From Sinorhizobium meliloti 4H41 (GTDB lineage: Bacteria > Pseudomonadota > Alphaproteobacteria > Rhizobiales > Rhizobiaceae): a stretch of 64,000 nt of DNA. The notes below the pieces were generated by a model. The model saw nothing but the letters and a program-made list of their open reading frames with translations. It did not search any database and was not told the DNA's origin. Positions within the stretch are counted from its first letter, which is position 1. Each line of letters opens with the position of its first letter. The stretch covers positions 696,735 to 760,734 of the forward strand of contig NZ_AQWP01000001.1 of assembly GCF_000375585.1 (NCBI RefSeq), written 5' to 3'. Shown here one piece after another: positions 56,085 to 64,000 of this stretch. The translations under genes and the position numbers were made by a program.

Positions 56085-58457
56085 TCAGCGCCGGCTTGCA
56101 GCCACCGGCCAGCCGTCGTCGTCAGCCGGCGTGTCTGCGGCGAGCGCGACCCGGGAGAGCGCCCAGATCGCCAGCTCGGTGAGCGGGAGCGGCTTGCTGA
56201 TCAGATAGCCCTGAAAGCGGTCGCAGCCCGCCGCCGTCAGCATGGCGAGCTTTTCCGGCGTATCGACGCCTTCGCCGACCACGGTCATCTCCTTCGCGTG
56301 GCAGAGCGCGACGACCGCTTTGAGTACCGCCAGCGATCGCGAAGCGGCCAGGTTGGAGACGAGCGCCCGGTCGAGCTTGATGGTATCCGCGGCATAATCG
56401 ATGATCTGCTGAACCGATGTGTAGCCGGCGCCGAAGTCGTCTATCGAGAGCCGGAAGCCTTTGCTCCTGAGTTCTTCCATGTTCAGGCGCAATTGATCGC
56501 TGATCTGGACGGCGAACGTTTCGGTAAGCTCGATGTCGATCGATCGCGCCTCCAGACCGTGGCGCGTGAGGCAGTCCGAAAAATGGTCGTTGATCGACTT
56601 CGAGTGCAGTTCGGCCGAGGAGATGTTGATCGCCAGAACCGTATCGGGGCCGAACAGAGCCTTCAGCTGGTGGCAATCCGACATCGCCTTGTCGATGACC
56701 CACCAGTCGATTTTCGTGAACAGACCGGAGCTCTCGGCTATCGGAACGAATTCGTCGGGCGTCACATGCCCCAGGACAGGCGAGTGCCAGCGCAACAGAG
56801 CCTCGCAGCCGGTGACTTTTCCGCCGGCGTCGACGATCGGCATGTAGACCAGGTGAAACTGCTCGTCGGGATCGAGCGAGCGCAGCTCATCCTGGATCTG
56901 CCGCTGACGGGTGCGCTTGTCATTGAGCGCGCGGGAGAAGCGGGCGGACCGGTTCTTGCCGGCACTCTTCGCCTGGTACATGGCAGCGTCGGCATTCGAG
57001 ATCAGCTCCGCGACCGAGTTCGCATCATCAGGACATGCGGCAACGCCGATGCTTGCCGTGACCGGATAACGCTTGCCGGAAAGCTCGAACCCGTCTGAAA
57101 ACAGAGCGAGGATCGCGCCGCAAACCTCCCGCACCGCGCCGTCGCCGAGCTGCGAACGCAACAGAACCGCGAATTCGTCGCCGGAGAGCCGCGCGAGGAT
57201 GGCCGGCTCCTGTCCGCGCCTGCGCGTGATCGCTCCGACATCGCGTGCGATCCGGGCGGCGAGCGTTTTCAAGAGCTCGTCGCCGACATCGTGGCCGTGC
57301 TTGTCGTTGACGAACTTGAAGTTGTCGATGTCGATGAAAAGCAGGCTGCATTTCTCGCCGGATGCGACAGCCTCCTGGACGGCCTGCGCGGCAAGCATGT
57401 TGAAGCGTCCCCGGTTGCTGATGCCCGTCAACGTGTCGGTCCAGGAACTCCGCTGCACGAGTTGGAGCGACTGGACGGATTGTCGATGCATCTCCCGGAT
57501 GTTTCGGGTCAGGCGGCCGATTTCGCCGGCCTCGTCCACCTCGGCGATTTCCGCGCGCGCGCCGGCCATCACCGCCATGACATTGGTATCGAGGGTTGCG
57601 ATCGGGCCCGTGATGAAGCGGCGGATGAGCACGATAATCAGCCAGATCGAAAAGAGGCTCATGGCCAAAGCGCCGAGGGCGAGGAGCACTTTCTGACGCA
57701 TCATCTGGGCTTCGAAATGCGCATCAGAAACCGTCAGCGTCGCATGCAAGGCGGGCCCGAGAGGAACGCTCGCCGACAGATCGTCGGTCACGGCAAGCGG
57801 CCACGGCTGGAGGACGATATCGGCGCCATATTCCCTTTTCAGCGGGGCCAGCAGCCTGAGAAAGCGGTCGGGCTGTACCGCAACCTGCATCAGCAGCGCA
57901 TTTGCCCTGTTGCTGGGAGCCGGCCGGCCAAAGGTTACCGGATCGACGAACAGCGAATAGACGATCCGCGGCCGGTCGCCGGCGGAGTCGACATAGCTCC
58001 AGTCGCCGAGTTTTGATCCGTTGAGCAACTGGCGCGCGAGATCGAGCTGTGCCGGATCGATTTCCGCAAAGGGATCCCAACTGTTCTCGAAGTAGTACTC
58101 CGCTTCCAGCTTGCTGTTGAGAACAGCCAGGGAGATAAACCCCGCAGGATCGTCGGACAGCGAGGTCAGGCTCTCCTGCAGCCGCACACCGAGCGCGTTG
58201 GCGCGATATTTCTTGTCGGTTTCGGCCACGTATTGCCGCAGCGCGTTGCCGCTCAAAAGCGCGTTGAGGGCACCGCGGCTGCGCCGAACCTCGTTCTGGA
58301 AGACGGAGGCGGCATGTTCGAGCCGTTGTGAAAGCTTGGCGTGCTCGAGTGCGCGGATGGAACGGCTCTGGGCGACGTGTACGGAGAGAGCCGCGAGAAG
58401 ATAACCCGCCAGCACGACCGGAAAGATGAGGATGAGCGCACGCTTGCCGAGGGTCAC
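56085..58457 (-). CDS. Membrane GGDEF-EAL protein with periplasmic sensor domain
   Basis: A 790-residue bifunctional cyclic di-GMP enzyme. A first transmembrane helix (ALILIFPVVLAGYLLAALSV) and a second near residue 250-275 (LLALGALAMSLFSIWLIIVLI) enclose a periplasmic domain of about 220 residues, followed by a HAMP-like linker. The GGDEF domain (about 350-515) keeps an active-type ARLSGDEFAVLL; no RxxD inhibitory site is seen. The EAL domain (about 530-775) keeps CEALLRW, INISSAELH, IELTETFAV, SIDDFGAGYTS, IKLDR and VVGEGVDTPE. Both activities look possible. The GTG start overlaps the stop of the upstream PotD-like gene by 4 bases, so the two are translationally coupled. Confidence 0.93.
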   Translation of the reverse strand: MTLGKRALILIFPVVLAGYLLAALSVHVAQSRSIRALEHAKLSQRLEHAASVFQNEVRRSRGALNALLSGNALRQYVAETDKKYRANALGVRLQESLTSLSDDPAGFISLAVLNSKLEAEYYFENSWDPFAEIDPAQLDLARQLLNGSKLGDWSYVDSAGDRPRIVYSLFVDPVTFGRPAPSNRANALLMQVAVQPDRFLRLLAPLKREYGADIVLQPWPLAVTDDLSASVPLGPALHATLTVSDAHFEAQMMRQKVLLALGALAMSLFSIWLIIVLIRRFITGPIATLDTNVMAVMAGARAEIAEVDEAGEIGRLTRNIREMHRQSVQSLQLVQRSSWTDTLTGISNRGRFNMLAAQAVQEAVASGEKCSLLFIDIDNFKFVNDKHGHDVGDELLKTLAARIARDVGAITRRRGQEPAILARLSGDEFAVLLRSQLGDGAVREVCGAILALFSDGFELSGKRYPVTASIGVAACPDDANSVAELISNADAAMYQAKSAGKNRSARFSRALNDKRTRQRQIQDELRSLDPDEQFHLVYMPIVDAGGKVTGCEALLRWHSPVLGHVTPDEFVPIAESSGLFTKIDWWVIDKAMSDCHQLKALFGPDTVLAINISSAELHSKSINDHFSDCLTRHGLEARSIDIELTETFAVQISDQLRLNMEELRSKGFRLSIDDFGAGYTSVQQIIDYAADTIKLDRALVSNLAASRSLAVLKAVVALCHAKEMTVVGEGVDTPEKLAMLTAAGCDRFQGYLISKPLPLTELAIWALSRVALAADTPADDDGWPVAASRR

Positions 58458-59494
58458 TGGAAGTTCGCCAACGTGTTGATGATTCGCCGGCGCGCTTCGA
58501 TCGACCTGACGGACAATTCCTGGTGGTGCTGGTTTTTCGCCGTGATTTCGGACGGCGGGTAGATTTCCGGATCGGAGCGCATGGTCTCCGGAAGGAGCTT
58601 GAGCGCCGCGCTGCTTGCGGTCGGCATGTTGAGCGCGATCGCGTTGGCAGCGGCGGCCTCCGGCGATCCGATGAAGTTCAGGAATTCAAGAGCCCTTTGC
58701 TTGCGAGGGGATGCGGCCGTGACGGAAAAACAGTCGACCCACGACAACGTGCCCTCTTTCGGGACGGCGTAGCGCCATAGCCCCGCCTTGCCGGCTTTAC
58801 TGTTGAGCACATGCTGATCGCCGCTATAACCCAGCGCCAGATAAATATTTCCGGCCAAGGCCGGATCCTGGATCGAGGTGACGACGTAGTCGTAGGTCAG
58901 CACGGATGGGGCCTGCGTCTTCAGGAGCGCGAATGCGGCCTTCAGCGTTGCCGTGTCGTCGGCATTGACGGAGGCGCCGAGCAGTATCAGCGGTGGCACG
59001 AAAATCTCGCTGTGGTCGGCGAACATGGCGATGTGCTTCTGCAGCGCCGGTGCCGGACGCATCATGTCACGCCAGGATGTCGGTGGCGGCGTAACCACAT
59101 CGGAGCGATAGAGGATGCCGACCGTGCCCCAGAAGTAGGGAAGGCCGTAACCGGCGCAGGATTTGCGCCATTGCGGCGCATAGTCCGCGAGCGCGGGCAG
59201 ATTGGTCTCGGAGAGCGGCTCGATGATGCCCTTCCGTCCGAAAAGCGTCGCGCCGTTCTCATCGACGATGACCAGATCGATGTTACGGCCCGGATCAGCA
59301 AGAATCTCGTCGCGGGCATCGTCGCTGTCGAAATTGATCTGGCGGATGGAAACGCCCGTCTTTTCGGTCCAGCGGTCGATGAGACTCTCGGCGATATAGT
59401 CTTCCCAGATAAGCAGGTTGAGCGTTTCGGCGCGGCTCGCGGAAGCGCAAAGCAGTGTCGCCAGAAAGACGGAAATAGCTCTGCGTGCGTTCAT
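58454..59494 (-). CDS. PotD-like periplasmic polyamine-binding protein
   Basis: A 346-residue extracytoplasmic solute-binding protein with signal peptide MNARRAISVFLATLLCASASRA. The N-terminus of the mature protein, LNLLIWEDYIAESLIDRW, is the spermidine/putrescine-binding (PotD/PotF) pattern. GYGLPYFWGTVGILYR and LSWVDCFSV carry further aromatic and acidic residues in the positions expected for amine binding. No permease or ATPase gene is nearby. Its stop codon overlaps the start of the membrane GGDEF-EAL gene, so it is probably a ligand sensor feeding that protein rather than a transporter part. The start is ATG 59494; the longer frame adds only five residues. Confidence 0.88.
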   Translation of the reverse strand: MNARRAISVFLATLLCASASRAETLNLLIWEDYIAESLIDRWTEKTGVSIRQINFDSDDARDEILADPGRNIDLVIVDENGATLFGRKGIIEPLSETNLPALADYAPQWRKSCAGYGLPYFWGTVGILYRSDVVTPPPTSWRDMMRPAPALQKHIAMFADHSEIFVPPLILLGASVNADDTATLKAAFALLKTQAPSVLTYDYVVTSIQDPALAGNIYLALGYSGDQHVLNSKAGKAGLWRYAVPKEGTLSWVDCFSVTAASPRKQRALEFLNFIGSPEAAAANAIALNMPTASSAALKLLPETMRSDPEIYPPSEITAKNQHHQELSVRSIEARRRIINTLANFQ

Positions 59495-59599
59495 TCTCTG
59501 CCCCTGCACACCCCCATCGCCGGACGCTATCCGGCAATGATTGAGGAATGCTTACGTCCGGAGCAAGATCGTGCGGGCGCGAGGCGCCCGCACGCCTGT

Positions 59600-60796
59600 T
59601 CATCGCGCCGGCAGCTTCGGCAGAAATACGGTGAGCAGCCCGAGGAGCGGCAGATAGGAGCAGATCTTATAGACGAACTCGATGCCCTGCCGATCGGCGA
59701 AGACGCCGAGGACCGCGGCGCCCATGCCGCCGGCGCCGAAGGCGAAACCGAAGAAAACGCCGGCGATGAGCCCCACCCGGCCGGGAACGAGTTCCTGCGC
59801 GAAGACGACGATCGCCGAGAAAGCGGACGAGAAGATGAGGCCGATGATGACGCTCAGCACGCCCGTCCAGAACAGGTTCGCATAAGGCAAGAGAAGGGTG
59901 AACGGAACGACGCCGAGGATCGAGAACCAGATGACGAAGCGGGCGCCGTATCGATCGCCGATCGGGCCGCCGAGGAAGGTTCCTGCGGCCGCCGAACCGA
60001 GGAAGAGGAACAGCATCAGCTGCGCCTGCTGTACGCTGGTGCCGAACCTTTCAATGACGAAGAAGGTGAAATAGCTCGAGATGCTGGTGAGATAGACGTT
60101 CTTCGTAGCCGTCAGCAGGACGAGGATCGCGATCGTCCACAGGACCCGCGCCTTCGGCAGGGGCAGCGCGCGGCTGGGGACGGGACGGCTCATGGTCGCG
60201 CGGCGGTGGCGGACGTACCACATGCTCACCCAGGAAAGCACGAAGAAACCGGTGATGGCGACGATGGAGAACCAGCCGAGGCTGCCCTGGCCGAAAGGGA
60301 GCACGATGAATGCGGCCAGCAGCGGGCCAAGCGCGCTTCCGGCATTGCCGCCGACCTGGAACAGCGACTGGGCCAGCCCGTGGCGGCCGCCCGACGCAAG
60401 CCGGGCCACGCGGGAGGATTCGGGGTGGAAGATCGCCGACCCGATGCCGATCAGGCTCGCTGCCAGGAGAAGCATCCAGAAGTGGTCGGCATTGGCGAGA
60501 AGCAGGAGGCCCATGCAGGTCGAGAGCATGGCGAACGGCAGCGAATAGGGTAGCGCCCAGCGATCCGTCACGATGCCGATGGCCGGCTGCAGCATCGACG
60601 CCGTCACCTGAAACGTGAACGTCAGAAGGCCGATCTGGACGAAATCGAGCGCGTAGTTTTCCTTGAGCAAAGGATAGAGCGCCGTCAGCAGCGATTGCAT
60701 GATGTCGTTCAGCATATGACAGAAGCTGACCGCCAGGATGACCGAAAATGCTGTCTTTTCCGGGCTGATGGTGCCCGCCGACGTGACCGTTGCCAT
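59600..60796 (-). CDS. Fsr-type major facilitator transporter
   Basis: A 398-residue protein with about twelve transmembrane helices. The N-terminal AVSFCHMLNDIMQSLLTALYPLLKE and ASLIGIGSAIFHPESSRVA are characteristic of the fosmidomycin-resistance (Fsr) branch of the MFS. The likely role is drug or metabolite export from the cytoplasm; the substrate is unknown. The ATG at 60796 (MATVTSAGTIS) is used; upstream sequence in frame lies in the divergent regulator. It is divergent from an AraC regulator, separated by 114 bases. Confidence 0.88.
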   Translation of the reverse strand: MATVTSAGTISPEKTAFSVILAVSFCHMLNDIMQSLLTALYPLLKENYALDFVQIGLLTFTFQVTASMLQPAIGIVTDRWALPYSLPFAMLSTCMGLLLLANADHFWMLLLAASLIGIGSAIFHPESSRVARLASGGRHGLAQSLFQVGGNAGSALGPLLAAFIVLPFGQGSLGWFSIVAITGFFVLSWVSMWYVRHRRATMSRPVPSRALPLPKARVLWTIAILVLLTATKNVYLTSISSYFTFFVIERFGTSVQQAQLMLFLFLGSAAAGTFLGGPIGDRYGARFVIWFSILGVVPFTLLLPYANLFWTGVLSVIIGLIFSSAFSAIVVFAQELVPGRVGLIAGVFFGFAFGAGGMGAAVLGVFADRQGIEFVYKICSYLPLLGLLTVFLPKLPAR

Positions 60797-60910
60797 GGAG
60801 AATGTTTCCTTAGGGGGCGGCTCGCCAACGGAGCCTTTTCGGCCATCTCTAGACGGGTTGTCGCTGGCCTGCTTTTGTGATTTGGTCGAGTTCTTTCGAG
60901 AGTGGGCCAT

Positions 60911-61726
60911 ATGGCGAAATCCGACCGACATCACCTGCCAAAGTTGCCGGACGCGGATCATTTCAGAAGCCTGGAATGGATCGAGAAGGCGAACGCGCCC
61001 GTTCTCGCGATCGGGAGGGACTACGCCTGCGGGCTCACCGTGCCCTCCCACAGCCACAGCCGGACTCAACTCTGGTGGGCGCGTTCGGGGGTGGTGCTCG
61101 TCTATACGTCGGAGGGACGCTGGATGATTCCTCCGGGACACGCCTTGCTGGTTCCAGCGGGAATCGAGCATTCGGCCGAGATGGTCAGCGATGTGCGTAT
61201 GCATTCCATCTACATCCCGCCGGAGGCAAGCGAAGCGCGCCGGCCTCTCGTCCTGGAGATGAGCGCGCTCGTCGGCAGCCTCATCGACGAACTCGTCGGC
61301 GCCGGGAACGAAGCATCGTCCGAACGGCGCGAAAGCCTGATCATGGAATTGCTGCTCACGGAAATACCGCGGCTCAACCAGCGACCTTTAGGCCTGCCTT
61401 TCCCGCGCGACCGCAAGCTTGCAGCCCTCTGCCGGCAATTTCTTGAAGCGCCGTCGGCATCCGCGAATATCGACGCGTGGGCGGCGCGCATGGGCATCAG
61501 CCGGCGTTCCTTCACGCGGCTCTTCCGGCAGGAGACGGGCGTGAGCTTCGTCACGTGGCGACAGCATGCCTGCATCTTCGCCTCGCTGCCGCGCATTGCG
61601 GACGGCGAGCCGATCACCACGGTGGCGCTCGACGCCGGTTACGAGAACGTCGCGGCTTTCACGACGATGTTCCGCCGCATGCTGGGTGCGCCGCCGAGCG
61701 TCTACCTGCGTGACCAGCGAACCTGA
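60911..61726 (+). CDS. AraC-family transcriptional regulator
   Basis: A 271-residue regulator with an N-terminal cupin-like domain (about 40-110: LTVPSHSHSRTQLWWARSG, PPGHALLVPAGIEHSAEM) and a C-terminal AraC helix-turn-helix pair (about 165-265: INAWAARMGISRRSFTRLFRQETG-like NIDAWAARMGISRRSFTRL and ALDAGYENVAAFTTMFRRML). ATG 60911 is preferred over a GTG three codons earlier. Divergent orientation suggests it activates the Fsr-type exporter in response to a small molecule. Confidence 0.9.
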   Translation: MAKSDRHHLPKLPDADHFRSLEWIEKANAPVLAIGRDYACGLTVPSHSHSRTQLWWARSGVVLVYTSEGRWMIPPGHALLVPAGIEHSAEMVSDVRMHSIYIPPEASEARRPLVLEMSALVGSLIDELVGAGNEASSERRESLIMELLLTEIPRLNQRPLGLPFPRDRKLAALCRQFLEAPSASANIDAWAARMGISRRSFTRLFRQETGVSFVTWRQHACIFASLPRIADGEPITTVALDAGYENVAAFTTMFRRMLGAPPSVYLRDQRT

Positions 61727-61758
61727 ACGGCGTCGGTACTTTCGTAGAATTGCGCCAA

Positions 61759-62344
61759 GGCCTGTTGAAATTCGCGCCACCCGCGGCGGCCTGTTTGATT
61801 TCCTCATTCCCCGCGCCGCAGACGCGGCGCTGCTGGATCCCTGTGACAAGCACAGGGATAAGGGCGGAGAGGGTGCGGTCCCTCGGCGCGCTTCAAAAAA
61901 GACGTACCCTTTCATTGCGTGACAGGTTGACCATCCCCTCGCACACTCGCAAGCGAATGTTGTAGCAACCGCACATCCCCGGTCCTCATTCCTGTGCTTG
62001 TCACAGGAATCCAGCCAGACCAAGTCCTTGGGCTGAAAGAACGCTTCCGCGCCGCGGACGCGGCGCTGCTGGATCCCTGTGACAGGCACAGAAATGAGGA
62101 GAGGAAAGATTGCAGTCCTGTAGCGCCGCGCGTCTTATAAGACGCGCAAAGGTCGCTGTAGCCCTTTGAACTGCTGCATGTTTTGTCCATTGATCGGCTA
62201 CGATCAACATGCAGTGGCGCACGGTCGGTACTCGGGGAATTCAATGGCATCGCCATGCGTGCCGACAAAACCGACCAGAGCTTCAACGCCATTATCCATC
62301 TCGCAGCAGCCGTCATGAACTCAAATTGAATCTCGACAGGCCCT
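61759..62344. mobile_element. Inverted-repeat-bounded element B (composite)
   Basis: The left end GGCCTGTTGAAATTC (61759-61773) and the right end GAATCTCGACAGGCC (62330-62344) are inverted copies; the right end is the exact reverse complement of the left end of element A. Inside, in the same order as in element A, are a short RIME-like unit (about 61797-61860), a second full unit (61984-62100), a hairpin unit, and the segment ending CTTCAACGCCATTATCCATC (62283-62302), also present in A at about 1000-1020. The middle 61861-61983 is extra material. No coding content; the whole intergenic stretch 61727-62526 carries no recognised gene. Confidence 0.6.
62118..62214 (+). repeat. Hairpin repeat unit, copy H5
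   Basis: The unit starts TAGCGCCGCGCGTC, includes CTTTGAACTGCTGCATG, and ends with arms TTGATCG (62190-62196) and CGATCAA (62201-62207) around GCTA. The outer GCATG (62176-62180) and CATGC (62208-62212) can also pair. Confidence 0.6.
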
Positions 62345-62526
62345 AGTTCAATTTGCGACGTAGCCGCGGTTCGGTGTGAATCCCGAAGCTGAACAGATCG
62401 GATTAACGTAATCTCATGGACTTGCCGAAGATAAGAAGGCGTTGTATGAATGGGTAACCACCCCTTATAGGTGCTTTAGGCACGTCCTGGGTTTGCCAAC
62501 CCAATAAACTATTCTTCGGAGTATAG
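62345..62526 (+). promoter_or_regulatory. Leader region of the MipA/OmpV gene
   Basis: No gene. A hairpin TGGGTT-TGCC-AACCCA (62488-62503) lies 23 bases before the start codon, and GGAG (62519-62522) serves as ribosome binding site. No clear promoter boxes were fixed. Confidence 0.35.
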
Positions 62527-63333
62527 ATGAGAACTCGTGTTGTTTTTCTTGCGTCTCAGGTTTTTCTTCTTGCAGCCGGAGTCGTTGCCGCCGAAGAACG
62601 CCGGTACCCCTGGTCTGGAGACTGGTATCTGAAGATAGGCACCACTGGTTTTCTCGGTCCGGAGTATGAGGGCGGTTCGAAGCGCATGCTTCAGGCGGCG
62701 CCGCTCGTTTCGCTCGGCAAGGCTGGCAGCGCCGTGCGCTTTTCGTCGCGCAACGACAACATGTCCTACGCCCTGCTCGACCAGGGACATTTTCGCGCTG
62801 GCGCCGTCGGCAAATTGATTTTCGAGCGTGACGAGGACGACTCGAGCGATCTTAAAGGCCTCGACCATCCGAAATTCGGCGGCGAAATCGGCGGTTTCGC
62901 GGAAGTCTACCCCACGGACTGGATGCGCCTTCGCGCCGAGATACGTCAGGGTATCCGCAGCCATCACGGGGTTGTCGCCGATGTCGCGGCGGATGCCTTC
63001 GCCGATCTCGGCGAAACCGTCCGCATTTCCGCCGGACCGCGGTTGACGGCGGCATCGAGCGATTATTTCGACGCCTATTATGGCGTCAACGCAGCGGAAT
63101 CCGCTGCTTCGGGACTCGGCACCTATGATCCGGGTGGCGGTATTCACTCCGCTGGGCTCGGTGCGGAGATCAACTGGATGGCGACCGAGAAGCTCGAAAC
63201 GGGTGTCTATGCCGAATATCGGCGATTGATGGGCGCTGCCGCCGATTCAAGCCTCGTACGCGAGCGCGGCAGCCCCGACCAGTTCCTCGTCGGGGTGACC
63301 GCGACCTATCGCTTCGATTTCACGCTCCCCTGA
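62527..63333 (+). CDS. MipA/OmpV family outer-membrane protein
   Basis: A 268-residue outer-membrane beta-barrel protein. Signal peptide (MRTRVVFLASQVFLLAAGVVAA). The mature start WSGDWYLKIGTTGFLGPEYEGGSKRM is the MipA/OmpV pattern, followed by alternating strands and a C-terminal VGVTATYRFDF ending in an aromatic-rich strand as usual for barrels. Family members are linked to antibiotic or peptidoglycan-associated roles in other bacteria; here no specific role is evident. It is preceded by the composite repeat region. Confidence 0.88.
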   Translation: MRTRVVFLASQVFLLAAGVVAAEERRYPWSGDWYLKIGTTGFLGPEYEGGSKRMLQAAPLVSLGKAGSAVRFSSRNDNMSYALLDQGHFRAGAVGKLIFERDEDDSSDLKGLDHPKFGGEIGGFAEVYPTDWMRLRAEIRQGIRSHHGVVADVAADAFADLGETVRISAGPRLTAASSDYFDAYYGVNAAESAASGLGTYDPGGGIHSAGLGAEINWMATEKLETGVYAEYRRLMGAAADSSLVRERGSPDQFLVGVTATYRFDFTLP

Positions 63334-63406
63334 CGGGTCGGCCTGGATGCGGGCGGGATGAAATGGAGCGCTTGACCGGCGGGTTTTGCGGGGCCAAACA
63401 GAGGCC

Positions 63407-64000
63407 ATGAACAGTTCTTCCATCGATTCCGGCCGCGTGCACGACGCGCCGTCCAACAATTGGGTCTATCGGGTTCTGCCGCGAGCGCTGTGGCCCTATG
63501 CGCAGCTCGCGCGTTGGGACCGGCCGATCGGCTGGCAATTGCTCTTGTGGCCGTGCCTTTGGTCGGCGGCCATGGCGTCCGGAACGGCGGCATCGCTCGG
63601 CAGCTTTTCGGCTGGGCGATTTCTCTTCCATGTCTTTCTGTTCGTTGTCGGAGCGATTGCCATGCGCGGTGCCGGCTGTACCTACAACGACATCGTCGAT
63701 CACGACATCGACATGGAAGTGGCACGTACGCGCTCCCGACCGCTGCCTTCCGGCCGCGTCACCCGTTTTCAGGCGAAGGCATTCATGCTGTTGCAGGCCC
63801 TTGTGGGCCTCGTCGTGCTGCTGCAGTTCAACGGTTTCACGATTTTTCTCGGCTTCCTTTCGCTGGCGCTGGTCGCGATCTATCCTTTCGCCAAGCGCTT
63901 CACGGACTGGCCGCAGTTTTTCCTGGGGCTCGCCTTCTCCTGGGGCGCGATCATGGGCTGGACCGCTGAGTTCGGCAGCCTCTCCCTGGCCGCGATCATC
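63407..64000 (+). CDS. ubiA: 4-hydroxybenzoate polyprenyltransferase (partial)
   Basis: The first 198 residues of a UbiA-family membrane prenyltransferase; the gene runs off the right edge of the window. Residues about 30-45 (AQLARWDRPIGWQLLLWPCLW) form the first helix, and the first Asp-rich active-site motif is YNDIVDHDIDMEVARTRSRPLPSG. Several hydrophobic helices follow. It transfers the polyprenyl chain (made by the ispB product in this window) to 4-hydroxybenzoate in ubiquinone synthesis. The ATG at 63407 has GAGG upstream. Confidence 0.93.
   Translation, partial: MNSSSIDSGRVHDAPSNNWVYRVLPRALWPYAQLARWDRPIGWQLLLWPCLWSAAMASGTAASLGSFSAGRFLFHVFLFVVGAIAMRGAGCTYNDIVDHDIDMEVARTRSRPLPSGRVTRFQAKAFMLLQALVGLVVLLQFNGFTIFLGFLSLALVAIYPFAKRFTDWPQFFLGLAFSWGAIMGWTAEFGSLSLAAII

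Noticed and set aside
58454-59494. Reading the PotD-like gene as part of a polyamine ABC transporter operon.
   Set aside because: No permease or ATPase gene lies within reach on either side; the only coupled partner is the GGDEF-EAL gene.
61759-62344. Possible CRISPR array in the repeated palindromes.
   Set aside because: Repeats are few, long, of unequal spacing and internally palindromic; no regular spacers and no cas genes.

Overview
The window looks like chromosomal DNA of an alphaproteobacterium of the Rhizobiaceae, most likely Sinorhizobium (Ensifer) meliloti or a close relative. Reasons: high GC; an F0 ATP synthase operon with b and b' subunits and no F1 genes beside it; a CTTGAC-N17-CTATGT promoter; intergenic elements resembling the RIME palindromes of S. 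meliloti; and the gene neighbourhoods themselves. No search could be run, so family names rest on motifs and gene context. No rRNA, tRNA, CRISPR array, prophage or complete insertion sequence was seen.

Layout. 1-1.09 kb is a patch of rearranged DNA: a copy of the 3' end of kefB, an antitoxin gene without a toxin, and a small element with inverted-repeat ends. 1.09-11 kb holds a KefB-type antiporter, pmbA, an inositol-monophosphatase-like enzyme, a lipopolysaccharide block (DUF4170, kdtA, HAD phosphatase, lpxK) and mutL. 11.3-14.4 kb is a two-gene signalling unit (PAS/receiver protein, then a GGDEF-EAL protein). 14.4-17.7 kb has a LysR regulator divergent from an MttB-family methyltransferase, then a secreted PRC-barrel protein. 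18.1-24.1 kb is a five-gene sugar operon (SDR dehydrogenase, dgoK, dgoA, lactonase, IlvD-type dehydratase) with a divergent IclR regulator; together the enzymes would take D-galactose to pyruvate and glyceraldehyde-3-phosphate. 24.3-26.1 kb has two LuxR paralogues with altered ligand pockets.

26.7-41.4 kb is housekeeping: mrp, corA, kup, a SleB-like hydrolase, the F0 operon atpI-B-E-F2-F with promoter and terminator, rnhB, a radical SAM protein, an unrecognised 359-residue protein, moaB and ispE. 41.4-53.4 kb carries a TPR protein, a polyprenyl diphosphate synthase, a TrmN6-like methyltransferase, an S49 peptidase, and glyQ and glyS separated by lemA and a DUF2207 gene. 53.5-64 kb has DUF523, purD, a periplasmic polyamine-binding-like protein translationally coupled to a membrane GGDEF-EAL protein, an Fsr-type exporter with a divergent AraC regulator, a composite repeat element, a MipA/OmpV protein and the start of ubiA.

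The most interesting points are the PotD-like/GGDEF-EAL pair (arranged like the Vibrio NspS-MbaA polyamine sensor), the inverted-repeat-bounded elements, and a hairpin repeat whose stems vary in a compensatory way between copies.
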